Below, piece after piece: positions 7,811 through 15,665 of a stretch of DNA of 28,408 nt; position 1 is the stretch's first letter, and each line of letters starts with the position of its first letter. The translations under genes and the position numbers were made by a program. Source of the DNA: an uncultured Bacteroidales bacterium (GTDB taxonomy: Bacteria; Bacteroidota; Bacteroidia; Bacteroidales; Lentimicrobiaceae). Below the pieces are notes generated by a model that was not told the origin of the DNA, ran no database searches, and worked only from the letters and a program-made list of their open reading frames with translations. The DNA lies in assembly GCA_937894795.1 (NCBI GenBank), contig CALCQV010000164.1, positions 1 to 28,408 of the forward strand, in the 5' to 3' direction.

Positions 7811-9217
7811 ATGACACGTGAACGGGAAAAGCAGGCGAGCCGGATATTTGGAATTATCATTTCAATTATGTCAGTGCTCATTTTCATCGGATCGTTTCAT
7901 TTAACAGGCACCATTCTTAATAGTTATCTCATATACCATAGTGAATATCTGATTATTGCATTACTGATTATCCCTCTCTGGTACATTGGCATTAATCAAT
8001 CTAATCTTACGAAATTCTATCGCTCCAGGCAAAACTTCACCATTATTCTGGAAACCGGCCTGTTTGTCCTTACAGGTAGCGGCTTCCTTGCACTGTTTCA
8101 GATGGCACTTAACTTGAATAACATTAACAATTATGTAATCATTTGCTTCGCCATTCTAGACTTTGTGGCCGTTAATACATTATTGTTGCTGACTTCAAGA
8201 TATTATAAGAAATTAGCCAACAGGGGACTTAACGTCCAGAATATCATTCTTATAGCCGATTCAAACTGCATTGATTTTATTGAGAAGCTGGAACAGCATA
8301 AAGAGTGGGGATATAATATAAACACTATTTTAAGTGATAGTGAAATTATTGAGGAGGTCTTTGGCACCAGATATAAGGTTATTAAAGGTGTTGATAATTT
8401 ACCTCAGCTTTTAAGACAGGATATCATCGATGAAGTTCTATACTGCAGTAGTAACATCAACCAGGAGGAAATAAAAAATCTGATTTATACATGTGAAGAA
8501 ATAGGTGTCATCTTCCGATTGCAGTCTTCATTTGTTCATATGCCTTCAACCAGAACCCATCTGACCTATTATGATGGAATACCTTTTCTCACTTTTACCA
8601 ATACACCGGCAAATCAGTTTTCTCACCATTGGAAATTTGTTGTCGACATACTGGCTTCCTTTTTTATTTTACTAATCTGGGCGCCAGTAATAGTCATCAT
8701 TGCCATTGTTATTAAAACTTCTTCAAAAGGACCGGTAATATTCAAGCAGAAGCGTGTTGGCCTCAGGGGAAGGATCTTTGAAATTTACAAGTTCCGTACC
8801 ATGGTCAATGACGCAGAAAAGCAAAGAGCCTTTCTGGAAATGCAAAATGAAATGGATGGCCCGGCCTTCAAAATGAAAAATGACCCAAGAATAACTAAGG
8901 TAGGAGGAATCCTCCGAAAAACAGGGTTGGATGAAATTCCTCAATTTTTCAATGTATTGAATGGCGATATGTCATTGGTGGGTCCACGGCCTCCTTTACC
9001 CAGTGAAGTGAGCAAATATGAACGCTGGCAATTACGTCGGCTTTCAATGCGGCCCGGCATAACCTGCATCTGGCAGATTGCTCCCAATAGAAATAATATA
9101 AATTTCAATGAGTGGATGAAGCTTGACCTCCAGTATATTGACTCCTGGTCACTTAAGCTCGATATGATTCTTCTGATCAAAACAGTTCAAACTGTAATTA
9201 GAGGCAGTGGACAGTAA
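7811..9217 (+). CDS. Initiating EPS polyprenyl-phosphate sugar-1-phosphate transferase
   Basis: A 468-residue polyprenyl glycosylphosphotransferase of the WcaJ/WbaP class. It starts EPS synthesis by moving a sugar-1-phosphate from a UDP-sugar to undecaprenyl phosphate. Hydrophobic segments lie at about 11-35, 44-61, 78-99 and 108-128, then a soluble CoA-binding-like domain (about 142-245), another hydrophobic helix (about 276-302) and the C-terminal catalytic domain. Signatures there are FKQKRVGLRGRIFEIYKFRTM (Lys314, Arg315, Lys327, Arg329), TGLDEIPQFFNVLNGDMSLVGPRP (371-394) and RPGITCIWQI (414-423). Length and layout are normal. An 89-base gap without a clear promoter precedes it. The sugar transferred (Glc, Gal or an N-acetyl amino sugar) is undetermined. 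Confidence 0.93.
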   Translation: MTREREKQASRIFGIIISIMSVLIFIGSFHLTGTILNSYLIYHSEYLIIALLIIPLWYIGINQSNLTKFYRSRQNFTIILETGLFVLTGSGFLALFQMALNLNNINNYVIICFAILDFVAVNTLLLLTSRYYKKLANRGLNVQNIILIADSNCIDFIEKLEQHKEWGYNINTILSDSEIIEEVFGTRYKVIKGVDNLPQLLRQDIIDEVLYCSSNINQEEIKNLIYTCEEIGVIFRLQSSFVHMPSTRTHLTYYDGIPFLTFTNTPANQFSHHWKFVVDILASFFILLIWAPVIVIIAIVIKTSSKGPVIFKQKRVGLRGRIFEIYKFRTMVNDAEKQRAFLEMQNEMDGPAFKMKNDPRITKVGGILRKTGLDEIPQFFNVLNGDMSLVGPRPPLPSEVSKYERWQLRRLSMRPGITCIWQIAPNRNNINFNEWMKLDLQYIDSWSLKLDMILLIKTVQTVIRGSGQ

Positions 9218-9245
9218 TACGATTCTTTAGTTGATAAGCATCGTG

Positions 9246-9276
9246 TTGCTGAACATTATGAAGGAAATCACGTTTG
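9246..9276 (+). promoter_or_regulatory. Possible Bacteroidota-type promoter upstream of the export genes
   Basis: TTG at 9246-9248 is followed after 20 bases by CACGTTTG (9269-9276), one mismatch from the TAnnTTTG minus-7 consensus of Bacteroidota. A small dyad (GTTTGA, four T, TCAAAC; 9272-9287) overlaps it. It would give a leader of about 55 bases before the Wza-like gene at 9342. Because of the mismatch this is only a candidate; the export genes may equally be read through from upstream. Confidence 0.25.
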
Positions 9277-9341
9277 ATTTTTCAAACATATTACTCTGAT
9301 AAAATAAAATATCAACATTTATAACCGACAACAGGGATACC

Positions 9342-10106
9342 ATGATCATCAGATTGAATGTAAAAGTTTTTCTTCCCCTTTTAATTACTATCCTTTTTAT
9401 TGGATGTGTTCCTCAGGAAAAGTTAAAATACGTACAGGATGAAACTACAGAGTATATAAAATCTTCTTATACACATACAAGACCTATAAAACGAATTCAA
9501 CCATTTGATAATCTATACATTAAAGTATTAAGTATTGAGGCAGAAACAGCCAGAATATTCAGCAATGAAACAGTTATGAATGGTCCGGGCTTTGATATTA
9601 ACCTCATCAGTTATACTGTTAACGAAAAGGGGCTGATTGATTTCCCTTTTGTTGGTGAAATTGATGTCAATAACCTTACCTTAAAAGAAGCTAAAGAGAA
9701 AGTAGAAAAGGAGCTGAGTCAATATCTAAGCAATACATCTATCACTATAAAGTTTGTTAATTCGAATATCACTGTTTTAGGCGAAGTGAAGATGCAGGGC
9801 GAATTCCCATATTTTAAGGATCAGATAAATATTTTTCAGGCTATTGGCTTTGCAGGTGGCATGACTGATTATGGTGATAAGAGCAACATAACCCTTATAA
9901 GGGAGGATGAAAGCACCATAAAATATCATAGTATCGACTTAACTGATAAGAGCGTAATTGAGTCTGATTATTTCTACCTCCACCCAAACGATATTGTAAT
10001 TGTTGAACCGATAAAGACCAAGTTCAGAAATTTACGAACCTTCACATACTCTACACTTTTAGCAACAGCAACAACCCTTGTAACGATATTGTACTTCTTC
10101 AAGTAA
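9342..10106 (+). CDS. wza: Wza-like polysaccharide export lipoprotein
   Basis: A 254-residue outer-membrane export protein of the Poly_export/SLBB family, which forms the exit channel for EPS together with a Wzc-like protein. The N-terminus is a lipoprotein signal peptide with lipobox FIGC (Cys22). The Poly_export domain covers about 45-150 (RIQPFDNLYIKV, then GLIDFPFVGEIDV), followed by one SLBB domain (VLGEVKMQGEFPYF, then AIGFAGGMTDYGDKS, about 154-200). A hydrophobic stretch near 235-251 before the final Lys fits the helix that crosses the outer membrane in Wza. It is shorter than E. coli Wza (about 380 residues) because it lacks a second SLBB copy, as is common in Bacteroidota. Its stop codon shares one base with the next start. 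Confidence 0.92.
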   Translation: MIIRLNVKVFLPLLITILFIGCVPQEKLKYVQDETTEYIKSSYTHTRPIKRIQPFDNLYIKVLSIEAETARIFSNETVMNGPGFDINLISYTVNEKGLIDFPFVGEIDVNNLTLKEAKEKVEKELSQYLSNTSITIKFVNSNITVLGEVKMQGEFPYFKDQINIFQAIGFAGGMTDYGDKSNITLIREDESTIKYHSIDLTDKSVIESDYFYLHPNDIVIVEPIKTKFRNLRTFTYSTLLATATTLVTILYFFK

Positions 10107-12565
10107 TGAATAAATTAAAATCATCTGAAATACTACAACAGAAAACAGATTATAAAGAGCTGTTTTACAAACTATATCAGCATAAAAGATGGTTCATTAT
10201 TTCTTTTATCATTCTGATTGCGCTGGCCTTTCTGTTTAACAAGTTCACCGATAATGTTTATAAAAACCAAACCACTCTACTGCTGCAGGATCAGGAGAAA
10301 AACAAGTTTTTAACCGGTGATAACATAATGCAGGGCTTTGGATTGTTTGCCGGCAATCAGAATATTGAAAATGAAATAGGGATATTGCAATCATTCACAT
10401 TGATAAATGATGCCATAATTCAACTTAATCTGGAGACTTCTTTTCATCAGGAAAAATATCTGATGGGGAATGCCCTTGAATTTGACTTTCTGAAAAGTGA
10501 TGAAGAGATATACAGAGAATCACCTATTAGAATAAGCATCGATAAATCATCCTTGCAACCAATTGACCTACCCTTTTATTTTCGCATAATCGATGATAAA
10601 AAAATAAAGATTGAAGCCTTTGGCACAAATGTCCCTTTGTATTCATATATTGAAGATGATGTCATGCTTATTGCTGATAAAGTGTCAATTAACGGGGTTT
10701 ATAACTTTGAAGATGAAATAAAAGGAGATAATTTCAGCTTCAAAATTCATCTCAAATCCAAGGACATAGCTTCATGGAGTAATAAGAAAACTTATTTCGT
10801 TTTCAACAACCTGAACCTTTTGACCCTTGAATATCAATCACTCATTTCAGCAGTAAACACATCAAAAACATCATCCCTGGTAGTTATCAGCATGAAAGGA
10901 GACAATAAATATAAGATTTCTGATTTCCTTAATACCCTTTCAAATGCTTATCTGGACAGGAACCTTGAAAAGAAAAACAGAATTGCAATCAACACCGTTA
11001 AGTTTATTGATAGCCAGATCAGTGAAGTTTCAGATTCTTTATCTATTGCTGAAAGTAAATTACAGAACTTTAGAACTTCAAATCAGGTTATGGATATCAG
11101 TTTTCAGGGACAAAAATCATTCGAGAAGATGGGTGAGTTGGAAAACCAGAGAGCATTATTGTTGATGCAACAGAAATACTATGATTATATCAGGGACTAC
11201 TTTGACAAAAACAGTGATATGTCAGATTTAATTGCCCCATCATCTATGGGTGTCCAAGATCCTCTATTGAATCAGTTGATTCTCGATTTAATTGCACTTA
11301 ATACCGAGAGGACAAATCTTCTTAACAGAGGCAATACCAAAAACCTGTTTCTGAACAATATAGAGATTCAAATAAACAATTTAAAGAAGACTATCAAAGA
11401 GAACATCAGTAATAATGCGGCAACGACTCTTATCGCAATTCAGGATATAAACAACAGAGTAGCTAGAATTAGTTCTCAAATGTCGAGGTTGCCTTCAACT
11501 GAGCGACAGTTATTCGGTATTGAGAGGAAGTTTAAACTTAATGATGCCATTTATACTTTTCTACTGCAAAAACGGTCAGAGGCCCAAATTGCCAGGGCCT
11601 CCAATGCTCCTGATTATGAGGTGGTAGATCCTGCACGACACATAACATCTTCTGTTATTTATCCCAAGCGTAGCTTGAATTTAATTATTGCAGGTATTGG
11701 AGGACTTTTAATCCCCTTTATCATTATCATGATCAGTGAATTCCTGAATATGAAGATAAGCAGTAAAAAAGAACTTGAATCAATAACTGATCTTCCTATC
11801 ATTGGTCATGTATTTCATAATGATAGCAAGAACAAGATTGTAATCACTGAATCATCCAATTCTCCGATCTCGGAATCATTCAGAAGTATCCGCACCAATC
11901 TTCAATTTTATTCAAAAGGCAAAAGCAAGCAAGTGATTCTTATCACCTCATCATATAGTGGTGAAGGGAAATCTTTCATTGCACAAAATCTGGCATCTGT
12001 TTTTGCACTCTTTGGCAAGAAAACACTGCTCATCGGCTTTGACATGCGGAGGCCCAAGATGTATCAGGATTTGAATTTATCGAATGCTATAGGTATGAGC
12101 ACTGCCTTAATAAATCAGGCATCTGTGGCCGAAATTATTCAACAGACACAGGTCGAGAATCTCGACTACATTTCAGCAGGCCCTGTTCCTCCCAATCCTC
12201 TGGAACTGATTGCTTCAGAGATTACCGACTCGGTATTCAGTGAACTCAAGGAGCTATATGATTTTATTATAATTGACTCCCCACCTGTTGGTATTGTATC
12301 TGATGCTTACTTGCTGACCAAACATTCTGATGTTACGCTATATGTTGTTCGACAGGGTTATACACATAAAGAAGCATTCAAAAATAATATCAACCACTTA
12401 AGGGAAAAGAGGATTCCTAATGTAAGTTTCGTTATAAATGATGTAAAGGCTAAAGGCCTGTCGTATGATTATGGGTATGAGTATACATACTATTCCAACA
12501 ATGCAAAACCTTTACCGGGAATCTTCAAAAAGAAGAAATCAACGAGTAAAGAGTACTTGAATTAA
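10106..12565 (+). CDS. wzc: Wzc-like chain-length determinant and bacterial tyrosine autokinase
   Basis: An 819-residue polysaccharide co-polymerase fused to a BY-kinase. After a cytoplasmic start, a first transmembrane helix (about 29-48) leads into the periplasmic Wzz-type domain and a long coiled-coil-rich region (about 290-490). A second helix (about 523-545) returns the chain to the cytoplasm. The kinase has Walker A SYSGEGKS (616-623), Walker A' IGFDMRRP (about 645-652) and Walker B FIIIDSPP (about 720-727). The C-terminal tail has a Tyr cluster, YDYGYEYTYY (787-796), the usual autophosphorylation site that controls oligomerisation and chain length. No cognate low-molecular-weight phosphatase lies nearby. 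It starts within the wza stop codon and is followed after 12 bases by a terminator, so it is the last gene of the EPS operon in this window. Confidence 0.93.
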   Translation: MNKLKSSEILQQKTDYKELFYKLYQHKRWFIISFIILIALAFLFNKFTDNVYKNQTTLLLQDQEKNKFLTGDNIMQGFGLFAGNQNIENEIGILQSFTLINDAIIQLNLETSFHQEKYLMGNALEFDFLKSDEEIYRESPIRISIDKSSLQPIDLPFYFRIIDDKKIKIEAFGTNVPLYSYIEDDVMLIADKVSINGVYNFEDEIKGDNFSFKIHLKSKDIASWSNKKTYFVFNNLNLLTLEYQSLISAVNTSKTSSLVVISMKGDNKYKISDFLNTLSNAYLDRNLEKKNRIAINTVKFIDSQISEVSDSLSIAESKLQNFRTSNQVMDISFQGQKSFEKMGELENQRALLLMQQKYYDYIRDYFDKNSDMSDLIAPSSMGVQDPLLNQLILDLIALNTERTNLLNRGNTKNLFLNNIEIQINNLKKTIKENISNNAATTLIAIQDINNRVARISSQMSRLPSTERQLFGIERKFKLNDAIYTFLLQKRSEAQIARASNAPDYEVVDPARHITSSVIYPKRSLNLIIAGIGGLLIPFIIIMISEFLNMKISSKKELESITDLPIIGHVFHNDSKNKIVITESSNSPISESFRSIRTNLQFYSKGKSKQVILITSSYSGEGKSFIAQNLASVFALFGKKTLLIGFDMRRPKMYQDLNLSNAIGMSTALINQASVAEIIQQTQVENLDYISAGPVPPNPLELIASEITDSVFSELKELYDFIIIDSPPVGIVSDAYLLTKHSDVTLYVVRQGYTHKEAFKNNINHLREKRIPNVSFVINDVKAKGLSYDYGYEYTYYSNNAKPLPGIFKKKKSTSKEYLN

Positions 12566-12577
12566 ATTGTACCATTG

Positions 12578-12604
12578 AGCCTCTCTTCAGGAGGCTTTTT
12601 TTTT
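12578..12604 (+). terminator. Intrinsic terminator after wzc
   Basis: A 6-bp stem AGCCTC/GAGGCT (12578-12583 and 12591-12596) with a 7-base loop is followed by an unbroken run of T to 12604, only 12 bases after the wzc stop. It marks the end of the EPS synthesis and export operon. Confidence 0.85.
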
Positions 12605-12876
12605 GTCATTTTAAAAAGGAATTACACGCTTATTCACGTAGAATTTTTCCCCGTTTCGGGGTGCTTTTCTTGCTTTTTCCCCCTCTATACTATTTAAAAG
12701 CATTCTATTTTAACGATTGGCAATTTCTTGTTAAATAACTGAAAGCCTTAGCAATAGGAGAATTCAGGTATAAGCCGGTCCATTAAGTCCCAATCATTTT
12801 ATATTTCTGAAGTAGGTGGCATTATTTTTCATCCATCCGGATAGAAAACAGCATGTAAAACCAAATACTATATAAA
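12605..12876. other. Intergenic region between the EPS operon and the first beta-helix gene
   Basis: Together with the terminator this gap is 311 bases without a gene. It holds a compact CCCCG-TTT-CGGGG hairpin (12649-12661) followed by two T-rich stretches, which could be a back-up terminator. I found no perfect TAnnTTTG promoter in it, although the next gene must be transcribed from here unless there is read-through. The leader just before 12877 is A-rich (ACTATATAAA) and has no Shine-Dalgarno. Confidence 0.5.
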
Positions 12877-15483
12877 ATGAATAATCATCATTTTGAATCG
12901 ACTAAGCCTAACTTCAAAGCAAATGCAAGATTTATTTTTTTAACTCTTCTACTCGTTCTTGTATACTCAACGATGCTTTTTAGCGCTACTATTTACATTG
13001 ATCCAACTAACACTGCTTCTAACCAGAATGGATCCATAACAAATCCATATAATGCCTGGAATAAAGTAACATTCACCAATGGGGATACATATCTTCAGAA
13101 AAGAGGTACAACATATACAACCAATAGCAGTATCTCAATTGCCAATAAATCAAATATAACACTTGGTTCTTATGGAACCGGCCCCGATGCCAAACTAGTA
13201 GCATCAGGTACCGGTTATTACTTTATAAATATTAACAGTTCTTCAAATGTCGTTGTATCTGACCTTGAAATTACTTCCAGTGGCACATGGAAAGCCGGAG
13301 TTATTATACAAGGAACCAACAGCGCAAATAATCTTGTCGACAACTGTTTAATTCACAATGTGGAATGGGGGGTTCGAATTCTGACAGCTTCTGCCGGAAA
13401 CAAAGTAATGAATTCCACTATCCATAATATTGGCGATGATGGTATCTATGTAAAGGATGCCAGTTCCATAGAAATCGGATTCTGTAATATTTATGACGTA
13501 AATAGAAAATTCCTAGTAAATCCTGATCAGAGCTACTCAGCCGGCGATGGAATACAATTAGCCTCTACAAATAATCTCTATTTTAATATACATGATAATA
13601 TCATTGACCATTCTTCCATGGGTAACAAGTTCTGTATTATTGCATGGGGAGGCAATTTCTCGGGCGTTATTGAAAACAATACTCTCATTGGAACACCAAG
13701 CACCAGTGGTATATATATTTCACCTACCACCAACACGGTAACTGTACGATATAATACTATCAAAAACAGCAATTACGGTATCTATTCTTATGCAAGTGTA
13801 TTGGATGCCTATTATAACATTTTCTCAGAGAACAGATCCGGTATCAATATCTTACCAAGTTATTCGCTTAATGCACGGAACAATGTATTCTATAATAATA
13901 CAAATACCGGAGTTTCAGCCACTTCCAATACAAGCGTAACTCTAAAGAACAATATCTTCTATATAAGCTCAGGGTCGAAAGCCATCAATGCACAAGGAAC
14001 TGTCTCCTCAAACAATAATATCTTTAATCAGGAACAGTCAGGTTTCATAAATGGCAACAGCACGCTTAATGCATGGAAGAACGCCTCAGGCAATGATGCT
14101 GCCTCTTTGGTAGGTAATCCTAATTTCACCAGCCCGTCAAGTGGCGATTTTCACCTTACATCAAGCTCCATAGCTATAAACAAGGGCGCCAATGTCAATC
14201 TTAGCAGGGACTTCTTTGGTGGTTCGGTTCCACAGTCGGGTACTCCTGATGCAGGTATACACGAAGTAGTTGGCGGACAAGGTTCAGGTAATAATGCACC
14301 TGTAATCGGCAATCAAGCCTTTTCTATTGCTCAAAGTGCAACAGTTGGCTCAATCGTTGGAACAGTCTCTGCTTCTGATCCTGATGCCGGACAAACACTA
14401 ACCTTCTCCATAATCTCTGGAAACACAAATAATGTATTTGCTATTAATTCTACCAGTGGTGTGATCTCCGTTGCTCAAACTCTGCCATTGCAGAATTTCA
14501 ACCTGACCGTGAAAGTAACCGACAATGGATCACCGGTATTGTCTTCACAGGCTACGGTAACGGTGACTGTTACAAATAATACAGGAAATCAGGCCCCTGT
14601 TATCAATAATCAGTCATTTACAGCTTCCCAGGCACTTACCATTGGTGCACTTGTTGGCAAAGTAGTTGCATCTGATCCTAATCAGGGCCAAACATTAACA
14701 TATGCAATAGTCTCAGGCAACACAAATTCAGTATTTGCAATCAATTCATCAACCGGCAATATTACCGTTGCCAAAACACTTCCGCTACAAACCTTTAATC
14801 TTACTGTAAGAGTATCTGATAATGGTAGTCCGGTTATGAATGCGCAGGCTGTAGTGACTATTCAGGTAACTGCAGCTTCAGGAAACCAACCCCCATACCT
14901 GCCGGCCAGTACATTCTCTGTTGTTCAATTTGCACCTAATGGAACTTTCGTTGGTAAGCTTACAGGCAGTGATCCTAATCCGGGACAAACACTTAAATAT
15001 ACCATTGTATCAGGCAATACCAATAACGCATTTACTCTCAACCTCACCAATGGTGCCCTTAATGTTAAAAACAGTTCAGCCCTGAATATGAATACTAATC
15101 CAAGGTTCCTGTTAAAGGTAAAAGTCACTGACAATGGGCAGCCAAACATGTCATTCACCCAAACTATCACAGTAAATGTGATTAGTTCAAAGTCAGGTGA
15201 TGATGTTGCTCTGGGTGATGATGAAATCCTGGTGGAAGAACCAAAAGAGATGTTGGTTTATCCTAATCCATCAATCGATGGCAAATTCTCAGTCGCTTTC
15301 GGTAAAACTTATGAGAATGTAAAACTCGAAGTATTTGATCTTTCAGGCAGATTGGTAAAAACTCTGACTGTTGTTCAGGATTCAAAAGGAACTATGGACC
15401 TCAGCACGAATCCAAGCGGTGCCTATTTGATCAGACTGGATACCGGAACCGAAACAAAAACCTTAAAGGCTATAAAGAACTGA
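12877..15483 (+). CDS. T9SS-exported parallel beta-helix protein with three cadherin-like repeats
   Basis: An 868-residue exported protein. A long charged n-region and hydrophobic core (about 18-36, ending LFSA) form the signal peptide. Residues about 38-465 are a right-handed parallel beta-helix with Asn/Gly-rich rungs such as GDDGIYVKD and GIYSYASV, typical of pectate-lyase-like and carbohydrate-binding helices. Three repeats of about 100 residues follow (starts near 472, 572 and 672), each with SDPxxGQTL and ISGNTNxxFxIN motifs, as in cadherin-like domains. From about 790 a T9SS type A sorting domain begins with VYPNPSIDGKF and ends with a Lys-rich KTLKAIKN strand. It should cross the outer membrane by T9SS and be anchored or released at the surface. 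Catalysis is not evident. Its downstream paralogue shares all parts. Confidence 0.88.
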   Translation: MNNHHFESTKPNFKANARFIFLTLLLVLVYSTMLFSATIYIDPTNTASNQNGSITNPYNAWNKVTFTNGDTYLQKRGTTYTTNSSISIANKSNITLGSYGTGPDAKLVASGTGYYFININSSSNVVVSDLEITSSGTWKAGVIIQGTNSANNLVDNCLIHNVEWGVRILTASAGNKVMNSTIHNIGDDGIYVKDASSIEIGFCNIYDVNRKFLVNPDQSYSAGDGIQLASTNNLYFNIHDNIIDHSSMGNKFCIIAWGGNFSGVIENNTLIGTPSTSGIYISPTTNTVTVRYNTIKNSNYGIYSYASVLDAYYNIFSENRSGINILPSYSLNARNNVFYNNTNTGVSATSNTSVTLKNNIFYISSGSKAINAQGTVSSNNNIFNQEQSGFINGNSTLNAWKNASGNDAASLVGNPNFTSPSSGDFHLTSSSIAINKGANVNLSRDFFGGSVPQSGTPDAGIHEVVGGQGSGNNAPVIGNQAFSIAQSATVGSIVGTVSASDPDAGQTLTFSIISGNTNNVFAINSTSGVISVAQTLPLQNFNLTVKVTDNGSPVLSSQATVTVTVTNNTGNQAPVINNQSFTASQALTIGALVGKVVASDPNQGQTLTYAIVSGNTNSVFAINSSTGNITVAKTLPLQTFNLTVRVSDNGSPVMNAQAVVTIQVTAASGNQPPYLPASTFSVVQFAPNGTFVGKLTGSDPNPGQTLKYTIVSGNTNNAFTLNLTNGALNVKNSSALNMNTNPRFLLKVKVTDNGQPNMSFTQTITVNVISSKSGDDVALGDDEILVEEPKEMLVYPNPSIDGKFSVAFGKTYENVKLEVFDLSGRLVKTLTVVQDSKGTMDLSTNPSGAYLIRLDTGTETKTLKAIKN
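14290..15185 (+). repeat. Three tandem cadherin-like repeats in the first beta-helix protein
   Basis: Three units of about 300 bases encode domains that begin with N-x-APV-x-x-NQ-x-F-like segments and contain SDP[DN]xGQTL[TK]-[YF]-x-I-[VI]-SGNTN. The first two are the closest pair, with TLPLQ[NT]FNLTV in both; the third is longer and has the SALNMNTNPRF form, closer to units in the downstream paralogue. This suggests expansion by internal duplication. Confidence 0.8.
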
Positions 15484-15497
15484 CAGTAGCTGTTGAA

Positions 15498-15538
15498 CCT
15501 TAAGGAATGGCCTTTTTAACTGCCATTCCTTAGGGTTT
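15498..15538 (+). terminator. Terminator-like hairpin after the first beta-helix gene
   Basis: The arms CCTTAAGGAATGGC (15498-15511) and GCCATTCCTTAGGG (15522-15535) pair over 14 positions with one G-T wobble around a 10-base loop, 14 bases after the stop codon. The T tail is short (TTT), so termination may be partial, and some read-through into the paralogue is possible. Confidence 0.7.
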
Positions 15539-15665
15539 GATTACTTCTGCCATTATTTGAGATAAAACAGAAAAAACAAGTTATTTAAGCACTCAACTCA
15601 ATGAAATTTTGGATATAATGATTATAGAGTCTAATTCCTATTAACCCTAATAACCAAACCACAAT

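Noticed and set aside
12649..12661. CCCCG-TTT-CGGGG hairpin as a second terminator
   Set aside because: The stem is only 5 bp and the T-rich sequence after it is interrupted; a clear terminator already lies just upstream, so it is mentioned only within the intergenic entry.
12606..12876. Bacteroidota promoter before the first beta-helix gene
   Set aside because: Only one-mismatch minus-7 candidates (such as TATATTTC) were found, without a TTG at the right distance.
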